From positions 11,533 to 75,532 of the forward strand of contig DAORGW010000001.1 in the NCBI GenBank assembly GCA_035356975.1: 64,000 nt of DNA, read 5' to 3'. Origin of the DNA: STF1-138 sp035356975. Lineage in GTDB: Bacteria > Patescibacteriota > Patescibacteriia > UBA1558 > S5-K13. The translations under genes were made by a program, and so were the position numbers. Below, one piece after another: positions 58,458-64,000 of this stretch (position 1 is its first letter; each line of letters opens with the position of its first letter). Below the pieces are notes generated by a model that saw only the letters and a list, made by a program, of their open reading frames with translations, did no database searches and was not told the DNA's origin.

Positions 58458-59623
58458 GATTTATAAAAATCCAATAAACTCTTTATATAACTTGATATTT
58501 CAAATTCTTTTGCTTTTTCAATACATTTTTCTTTCATATTTTCTATGACATTTTTATTCTCATATAAATATTCAAGTTTTTGTTTTAAGTCTTTTTCGTC
58601 TCCAGTATTAAATAAATATCCATTTTCCTCATTTATTATTATTTCTGGAATTCCACCAATTCTTGAGGCAATAACAGGAATCCCACTTTTCATTGCCTCG
58701 TAAATCACCATTGGAGAATTCTCAAAACATAGTGATGGAACTATAAGTAAGTCAGTATCTTCAAATAATTTTTTTTCTATATCCCAATCAAATTCTCCTT
58801 CAAAAGATACATTACTTATTATTTGAGAAATATTTTTAATTTTTTCCGACAAGGATCCTCTTCCTGCAATTTTTAAAGTAAATTTATTTTGATCTAATTT
58901 TTTAAATACACGTATAAGCATATTAATTCCCTTTTGTTCTTCAAGCATTCCCAAATAAAGACATCTTAATTCGTTTGATTTATTAGTTTTAATTTTTTCT
59001 GTCATTATAAGAGGATTATAAATTATTTTTGTGTCTGCAATTGGGAAGAATCCTCTTTTTAGATGTAGTTTTAGTAGAATTTCAGATGGAGAAACAATTT
59101 TTTTGACTCCCCTAAATAAATTTTTTGTAAAAATTGTATATATTTTATTTTTTATAGAATCAATTTTTGCATTTGGTAATAAAACACCCGATGGTTCTAT
59201 TAATTGAATGTCATGAATAGTGTGAATGTGCTTCAAGTCTAGTATATTTATAGCACGTAAAATATTATAACCAAGACCTAAAATTCCATGAGATAAAACC
59301 AAATCAGGTTTTTCTTTTTCTAAAATAGAATAAACAGCATTAAATGAATATTTATTATGAAATTGATTTATTCTCCATAATAATCTTTTTATAAAACTTT
59401 GATTATTTATATCTTGAAAAGAAAAATATTTTTCAAACCCTATTCTATATATTTTAATGTTATCTAATTTTTCTTCGGTTGTTGTTTTAAATTCCCCACC
59501 ACAAGTAATAACAAAAATTTCATGATTTAATTTTTGTAATTGGTTTGTTATTAATTCAACAACAGATTCTGCACCTCCGCGACGATCTGGATAAAAAAGA
59601 TGATTAATTATACAAATTTTCAT
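58454..59623 (-). CDS. Glycosyltransferase family 4
   Basis: A 389-residue GT-B enzyme with HLFYPDRRGGAESVVELITN at the start, LRCLYLGMLEEQKGINMLIR as the donor-domain opening, and the region PSLCFENSPMVIYEAMKSG with IASRIGGIPEII. It overlaps the upstream GT4 gene by 20 nt. Probably acts on the same glycan chain. Donor unknown. Confidence 0.93.
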   Translation of the reverse strand: MKICIINHLFYPDRRGGAESVVELITNQLQKLNHEIFVITCGGEFKTTTEEKLDNIKIYRIGFEKYFSFQDINNQSFIKRLLWRINQFHNKYSFNAVYSILEKEKPDLVLSHGILGLGYNILRAINILDLKHIHTIHDIQLIEPSGVLLPNAKIDSIKNKIYTIFTKNLFRGVKKIVSPSEILLKLHLKRGFFPIADTKIIYNPLIMTEKIKTNKSNELRCLYLGMLEEQKGINMLIRVFKKLDQNKFTLKIAGRGSLSEKIKNISQIISNVSFEGEFDWDIEKKLFEDTDLLIVPSLCFENSPMVIYEAMKSGIPVIASRIGGIPEIIINEENGYLFNTGDEKDLKQKLEYLYENKNVIENMKEKCIEKAKEFEISSYIKSLLDFYKS

Positions 59624-60743
59624 AAATGGAGTTTAATTTTTTTGTTAAATATAGTTCATTAAAATTTTCTTCCACTCTTTTTCTAGAATTTTTTGAAAAT
59701 TCTAATAAATTGCTATTAAATAATTTTTCTATTTTATCTTTTAAGTCTTTGTAGTCGCCGGTTTTAAACAAAAATCCAGTTTGACCGTTAACGGGGATAG
59801 TCCTTACCCCAGGTAAATCAGAATAAATTATTGGTTTTGAGCTTGCCATTGCTTCAATTTGTACAATTCCAAAAGCTTCACTTCTTGTAAGTGAGGGAAA
59901 GATAAAACAGTCACAACTAGAGTAATATTTTTTTAATTCCTGATTATCTAAAGAGCCAAGAAATACTAATTTATCTGAAATATTTAATTTTTTTGCTAAA
60001 TTTTCATAGTGATTTTTTAGGTCTCCATCTCCAATAATCATAGCAAAATAACTATTATCTAATTCTTTAAGTGTTTTTAATAATACTTCTAAACCCTTAA
60101 AATAATGTGGTTTGTCTAGACCACCAACAAAAAGTAATGTTTTTTTGTTTTCCAAATTATATTTTTTTATAATTTCTAGATCTTCTTCTTGTATTGGAAA
60201 TTCGTCTAAATTTATTCCAAAGGGAAATTCAACTATTTTTGATTCAAATTTTTTAAATAATTTTGGTGAATAATTTTTAAAATAATCAAATGTGCTTACC
60301 AGTATTGTATCAGAATTTTTAAATATGATTGGAGTTATAATTTTATCATAAAGAGTAAAAATGATTTTTTTGATTCCAGTTGATTCGGGAATCATGTGCC
60401 AGAATAGAACTATTTTTTTATGTTTAATTTTTGCTAAAAGAATCGAAAAACAAGCTGTTCCATAAAATGGAAAATGCAAGTGAATAATGTCTGAGTCTTT
60501 TATGTATTTATATGTATTGATGTAGCCAGAATTTCCAAATTCAAATAGCGGTTTAATTCTTTTAATTTTTAAATTATCTATTGTCTCATCTTTTTTTGCT
60601 TCGGAATTTTTATATTTAGGAGTTAAAATGATTATTTCATGATTAAAAAATTTTCCCATTTTTGCTTGAGATAGACAAGCATTTCCAATTCCGCTTTTAT
60701 AGGGGGGAAAAGCACACGTTATGTGACAAATTTTTAATTTCAT
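59604..60743 (-). CDS. Glycosyltransferase family 4
   Basis: A 379-residue GT-B enzyme: ITCAFPPYKSGIGNACLSQA with the acceptor-domain glycine motif, IIHLHFPFYGTACF, LLFVGGLDKPHYFKGLEVLL and the EX7E region RSEAFGIVQIEAMASSKPII. It lies 6 nt after the small anchored protein at 60750 and overlaps the following GT4 gene. Part of the right-hand polysaccharide operon. Confidence 0.93.
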   Translation of the reverse strand: MKLKICHITCAFPPYKSGIGNACLSQAKMGKFFNHEIIILTPKYKNSEAKKDETIDNLKIKRIKPLFEFGNSGYINTYKYIKDSDIIHLHFPFYGTACFSILLAKIKHKKIVLFWHMIPESTGIKKIIFTLYDKIITPIIFKNSDTILVSTFDYFKNYSPKLFKKFESKIVEFPFGINLDEFPIQEEDLEIIKKYNLENKKTLLFVGGLDKPHYFKGLEVLLKTLKELDNSYFAMIIGDGDLKNHYENLAKKLNISDKLVFLGSLDNQELKKYYSSCDCFIFPSLTRSEAFGIVQIEAMASSKPIIYSDLPGVRTIPVNGQTGFLFKTGDYKDLKDKIEKLFNSNLLEFSKNSRKRVEENFNELYLTKKLNSIYENLYN

Positions 60744-60749
60744 TTTTAA

Positions 60750-61262
60750 TTATTTCTTTTTAAATGTTTTTACTACTTCATCAAAATTAACATAATCCCC
60801 GTTTTCCCATAAATAATCATATTTATCGTCTTTTAATAAATACGCTATACTTTTCCCATTATTTTTATATACAGCTCCACTTAAATTGTTTATTGTTGTG
60901 CCTTCTTCTAAATATGAAATATAGCTTTGGTCAAGAAATTTTTCAGTTTCTTTTGGTAAAAAAGTAAGCGACATTAATTCTTTGTCATTTTCTTTAATTA
61001 CATATTTATCTTCTAATCCGTTAATTTTCCCGGTGCTTGATTTTTCTACTTTTTGATTTTGTGAGATCATAAATTCATAATCAGCATTTTCAAAGGAAAA
61101 ATTATAATTTGTATCTATTGTTGCTATATTTTCTGTGTTTTTTTGATCTTCTGTCTTTGGATTGGTGCTAATTTTTGTGTATAAATTTAATCCTAGTTTT
61201 GCAATAAAAGCTAGGACAATTATCACAAATAAAATTATTAATGTTTTGTTTTTCATTACCAT
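60750..61262 (-). CDS. Membrane-anchored exported protein, unknown
   Basis: A 170-residue protein with an N-terminal helix (TLIILFVIIVLAFIAKLGLN) and an extracytoplasmic domain of about 130 residues with NYNFSFENADYEFMISQNQK and DLWENGDYVNFDEV-like strands (actual YDYLWENGDYVNFDEVVKTF). Not recognised. Two start codons (61262, 61256) overlap the preceding glycosyltransferase stop, so it is translated with the polysaccharide operon. Confidence 0.55.
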   Translation of the reverse strand: MVMKNKTLIILFVIIVLAFIAKLGLNLYTKISTNPKTEDQKNTENIATIDTNYNFSFENADYEFMISQNQKVEKSSTGKINGLEDKYVIKENDKELMSLTFLPKETEKFLDQSYISYLEEGTTINNLSGAVYKNNGKSIAYLLKDDKYDYLWENGDYVNFDEVVKTFKKK

Positions 61263-62305
61263 TTTATAATTAATTTTATTAGATTATAATAAATAGTCAT
61301 AATTGGATTTCCAATATATTTTAAAATAGGATTATTTATTTCTTGAAAATCAATGATTGGAGTAAATTTTTTTATCATATCGATATCAGAAACAGTTCGC
61401 ATTGATTGTATTTTTTGTCTCGATTTTTTTAAATATGACCAATTTTTTGGATTTAAAAAATATAAATAACTTTGTAATTTATATTTTAACCACTTATTTT
61501 TCAGTGAAAATATTAAAATAGCAAATTCCATAATTATCATCATGGGTAAAAGAAGAATTTTTGTTGCTGTTTTGTAATATTTATGAAAAATTATCAATCT
61601 ATTTCTTTCTGTGTAATACATTCTTTTACCAGATCCACCAAATTTATATTTGTGATAAATTATAGCATCTGGGTTGATCATGTTTTTGTATCCCAAAATT
61701 TGCGTTTTTAATCCTAAATCTAAATCTTCTAAATCAAAAAACATTTCATCATCAAAAAGTCCTATTTTTTCAATTAATTTTAATCTTGTTATAACACAAG
61801 CACCAGAGCAATAATTTATTTCTTTAAATTTGATTTGTCCCGTATCCATAATTCCATTTAATGTGCTATATCCAAATCCTAAATAACTAATTTTATTTCC
61901 AGCTGTATTAATTTTATCTGTTTCAGGGTGAAGTATTATTTTGGGTTGTAAACAGCCTATTTCTGGGTGCTTTTCCATTGTTTCTACTAGTATATTTAAC
62001 CAATCAGGCGTTACAATTACATCTTGATTTAATATCAGTATATAGTCATAATTATTTTCCATTGCCCAATTTGTTCCACAGTTATTTCCACCGGTGTAGC
62101 CTAAATTATTCTGATTTTCTATAAATTTTGCAAAAGGCATTTTTTCTTTAGCATAATTTAGAGATTCATCGCTTGAGTTGTTGTCAACAAAAATAAGTTT
62201 CCATAAATCAGCAGGATATTTTGTTAATTTCAGGGAATCAAAAAGATCTGGCATGTATTTCATGCCATTGTAATTTACAACTATTACGGCAACTTTTTTA
62301 TCCAT
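61256..62305 (-). CDS. Glycosyltransferase family 2
   Basis: A 349-residue GT2: VAVIVVNYNGMKYMPDLFDS, LIFVDNNSSDESLN, ILILNQDVIVTPDWLN (metal-binding NQD) and MFFDLEDLDLGLKTQILGYK. A C-terminal hydrophobic stretch (ILLLPMMIIMEFAILIF) anchors it to the membrane. It resembles rhamnosyltransferase-type GT2 proteins, in keeping with local dTDP-rhamnose production. Confidence 0.92.
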   Translation of the reverse strand: MDKKVAVIVVNYNGMKYMPDLFDSLKLTKYPADLWKLIFVDNNSSDESLNYAKEKMPFAKFIENQNNLGYTGGNNCGTNWAMENNYDYILILNQDVIVTPDWLNILVETMEKHPEIGCLQPKIILHPETDKINTAGNKISYLGFGYSTLNGIMDTGQIKFKEINYCSGACVITRLKLIEKIGLFDDEMFFDLEDLDLGLKTQILGYKNMINPDAIIYHKYKFGGSGKRMYYTERNRLIIFHKYYKTATKILLLPMMIIMEFAILIFSLKNKWLKYKLQSYLYFLNPKNWSYLKKSRQKIQSMRTVSDIDMIKKFTPIIDFQEINNPILKYIGNPIMTIYYNLIKLIIKW

Positions 62306-62356
62306 AAAATTTATTTCAAATTTTTAATTTTGATTTATTTTTTTAATTAACTATTT

Positions 62357-62710
62357 TTAATTATTTTTGTCTAATTTTCTATTATCTTGTGCGTTGTCTA
62401 TGGCAATTTTTCTAATAATTTTTGTTATATTCGTTTCTATTTTTTCAATATGAGCATAAATTCTAAATAATTGATAAAAAATTACTATTATTGATATGTA
62501 GATTATAAAATCAGATCCACGACCTATGCCAAATTGATTTGCAAGTCGTGTTGTAAGTTCAGGTTGCCAAAAAACAATTCCAATGGCTATCCAAATTAAG
62601 AACCAAAATAAAAATCCAGTTAAAGAAATTTGAGATTTTTTAAATTGTTTAATAAGCGTTAGAACTGCAAAAATCAAAAATAATGTTGTTATTATTTTCA
62701 GTATTATCAT
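62357..62710 (-). CDS. DUF2304 membrane protein
   Basis: A 117-residue protein with three helices: ILKIITTLFLIFAVLTLI, LTGFLFWFLIWIAIGIVF and FIIYISIIVIFYQLFRIY, then an amphipathic C-terminal helix with IEKIETNITKIIRKIAI. DUF2304 proteins regularly accompany a DPM1-type glycosyltransferase, and here the start overlaps that gene by 4 nt. Probably a membrane partner of the enzyme. Confidence 0.88.
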   Translation of the reverse strand: MIILKIITTLFLIFAVLTLIKQFKKSQISLTGFLFWFLIWIAIGIVFWQPELTTRLANQFGIGRGSDFIIYISIIVIFYQLFRIYAHIEKIETNITKIIRKIAIDNAQDNRKLDKNN

Positions 62711-63375
62711 TTTAGTATTTTTTTAAGAATTAAATCTTTGAATATTGTAACTCCTCCAGAAAAATTTTGACCAAACCTATTATATATTACCGTCATTGGG
62801 ACCTCTTTGATTTTTAATTTATATTTAAATGCTTTATGTAGTATTTCGCTACAATGAGCTTTTCTGTCGTGTTCTATTTGTATTTTTTGTGCAGTATCGC
62901 GTGTCATTGCGCGGAATCCACTTTGCGGATCTGTGGTTTTAATTTTAAGCACTACTCTATTTACAATTCTCCCAATTGGAAATAAGATATTCTTTTTTAC
63001 CCACGGCATTTTTGATTTTTTACTCATAAATCTAGATCCAAAAACAATATCATAATTCTCATTTATTATTGGATTGATTATTTCTTGTATTTCATCTACT
63101 AAAAATTGTCCATCAGCATCAAAATGAACTATAATATCAGCACCATTATTAAGAGCATAATCATTTCCTGTTTGTAAACTTGCCCCTTGGTCTCTGTTAA
63201 TAATGTGTTTTAATAATACAACAGAATGTTTACTAACGATTTCAGAGGTTTTATCCGTTGATTCATCATCAACAACAACAATATTTTCATATTTTTTTGT
63301 AAGTTCTTCTAAAATAGGAGAAATATTTTTTTCCTCATTCCACGCAGGTATTATTATAAAAATTTTTTTATCCAT
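62707..63375 (-). CDS. Polyprenyl-phosphate glycosyltransferase, DPM1-like GT2
   Basis: A 222-residue GT2 without membrane helices: IIIPAWNEEKNISPILEELT, VVVDDESTDKTSEIVSKH, IIVHFDADGQFLVDEI (DXD) and SGFRAMTRDTAQKI. It is expected to load a sugar onto polyprenyl phosphate, the donor needed by the GT-C enzymes at 54079 and 56358. It is coupled to DUF2304 by a 4-nt overlap. Confidence 0.93.
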   Translation of the reverse strand: MDKKIFIIIPAWNEEKNISPILEELTKKYENIVVVDDESTDKTSEIVSKHSVVLLKHIINRDQGASLQTGNDYALNNGADIIVHFDADGQFLVDEIQEIINPIINENYDIVFGSRFMSKKSKMPWVKKNILFPIGRIVNRVVLKIKTTDPQSGFRAMTRDTAQKIQIEHDRKAHCSEILHKAFKYKLKIKEVPMTVIYNRFGQNFSGGVTIFKDLILKKILK

Positions 63376-63407
63376 ATTTAATTATTTTATATAATAGCGT
63401 TATGTTT

Positions 63408-64000
63408 TTATTCAATCACACTTCCCTCTGTATAATCACCAAAAAAAGCTTCATCTAGATCATATACCAATGTATTCCATGTTGTTCCAAATAATCTTCT
63501 TGCTGTCTTTTCTGTTTTAATCCAATGTATTAGACCATTATCATCATCTACTAGATATACTTTAGGAACAGATGGTATTTTAAATAGTGTTCCTTTCTTA
63601 AATAATACATTCTTACCTAGTTTATACATTGAAAAATCAATATCTTCTTTGTTATCTACAAAACTAAAGTCTTTACCAAAGTATGAATACCATATAGCTT
63701 CACTTGGATAGCTATGTCTTGTATTATCTTTACTTATGAAATATACAGTTGAAATATTATTTGTTTTAATAAATGAACCATTTGTAAAGTAGCTATCTCC
63801 TGATGTTTGATTGTTGTTGTTATTTCCTTCTTGTTCTTGATTGTTATTGTTATCTTCTTCTTGTTCTTGATTGTTTTGATTTTGATTATTCATTGATTCT
63901 AGTATGTATATTGGTATTACAGAACCAGATGGAATATTAATTACATTTACTGTTCTTGTTGAAGTACTAGTATTTCCAGCAGTATCAGATACTACATAAG
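63408..64000 (-). CDS. Large repeat surface protein, N-terminal part cut by window edge
   Basis: The frame is open from 64000 with no stop, so the ATG at 63893 is internal. The first visible residues, YVVSDTAGNTSTSTRTVNVI, are the end of a bacterial Ig-like (DUF5011/HYR type) domain. Then come an Asn/Gln/Glu low-complexity linker (QNQNNQEQEEDNNNNQEQEG) and two surface repeats (GSFIKTNNISTVYFISKDNT, GTLFKIPSVPKVYLVDDDNG) ending in WNTLVYDLDEAFFGDYTEG, SVIE. The repeat type is shared with 7952-9373, and the extreme C-terminus with the remnant at 23736. Confidence 0.85.
   Translation of the reverse strand, partial: YVVSDTAGNTSTSTRTVNVINIPSGSVIPIYILESMNNQNQNNQEQEEDNNNNQEQEGNNNNNQTSGDSYFTNGSFIKTNNISTVYFISKDNTRHSYPSEAIWYSYFGKDFSFVDNKEDIDFSMYKLGKNVLFKKGTLFKIPSVPKVYLVDDDNGLIHWIKTEKTARRLFGTTWNTLVYDLDEAFFGDYTEGSVIE

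Noticed and set aside
63408..63893. Independent 161-residue gene starting at 63893
   Set aside because: The same frame is open upstream to 64000 and encodes the end of an Ig-like domain, so this is the C-terminal part of a larger protein.

Overview
The window is a strongly AT-rich, densely packed bacterial chromosome segment read with the standard code: UGA serves as a stop and an SPF-type release factor 2 gene is present. Short genes, frequent 4-20 nt overlaps, mostly absent Shine-Dalgarno sequences and many stand-alone membrane or surface proteins fit a Patescibacteria (Candidate Phyla Radiation) genome. Presence of bL9 argues against the CPR lineages reported to lack it. This placement is inference from gene content; no 16S gene is present.

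Layout. 1-4.8 kb: two glycosyltransferases, a degenerate asparaginase paired with a nucleoside-deoxyribosyltransferase-like/RHH protein, and an orphan 7TM sensor. 4.8-6.8 kb: serC-serA. 6.9-10.2 kb: a plus-strand operon of an AmmeMemoRadiSam radical SAM enzyme, a secreted repeat protein and a degenerate MEMO-like protein. 10.2-14.8 kb: three GT2 enzymes, a GIY-YIG protein and an O-antigen ligase/polymerase. 14.8-23.6 kb: MGMT, GAPDH, two membrane proteins, a three-subunit 2-oxoacid:ferredoxin oxidoreductase, acetate kinase, PduL phosphotransacylase and a sugar kinase. 23.7-24.4 kb: a collapsed surface-protein gene, a palindrome array and a probable structured ncRNA. 24.5-29.8 kb: NDK, a lone receiver, split ComEC, a decayed four-helix-bundle element bounded by inverted heptad repeats, RF2 and a small basic protein. 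29.9-33.2 kb: trimeric [FeFe] hydrogenase. 33.2-46.9 kb: secreted and envelope proteins, LemA/TPM, UppS, an ABC exporter, tRNA-Ser and tRNA-Gln, PyrG, bL9, a C-terminal processing protease and MurA. 47-52.3 kb: complete dTDP-L-rhamnose synthesis, with RmlB fused to an N-terminal NADAR domain. 52.3-64 kb: GT-C proteins, more glycosyltransferases and a large surface protein cut by the window edge.

How it fits together. GAPDH, the oxoacid oxidoreductase, PduL and AckA give a fermentative route in which acyl-CoA is turned into acyl phosphate and then acetate plus ATP, while HydABC can dispose of NADH/ferredoxin electrons as H2. Much of the rest builds a glycosylated envelope: undecaprenyl phosphate carrier, peptidoglycan precursors, dTDP-rhamnose, about nine glycosyltransferases, a ligase and secreted repeat proteins.

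Non-coding structure is rich. Three families of palindromic repeats sit directly against stop codons. Several genes have a perfect TATAAT so close to the ATG that their mRNAs must be nearly leaderless. By contrast, three small plus-strand orphan genes have strong Shine-Dalgarno sequences and their own terminators, and two of these share a promoter and leader.
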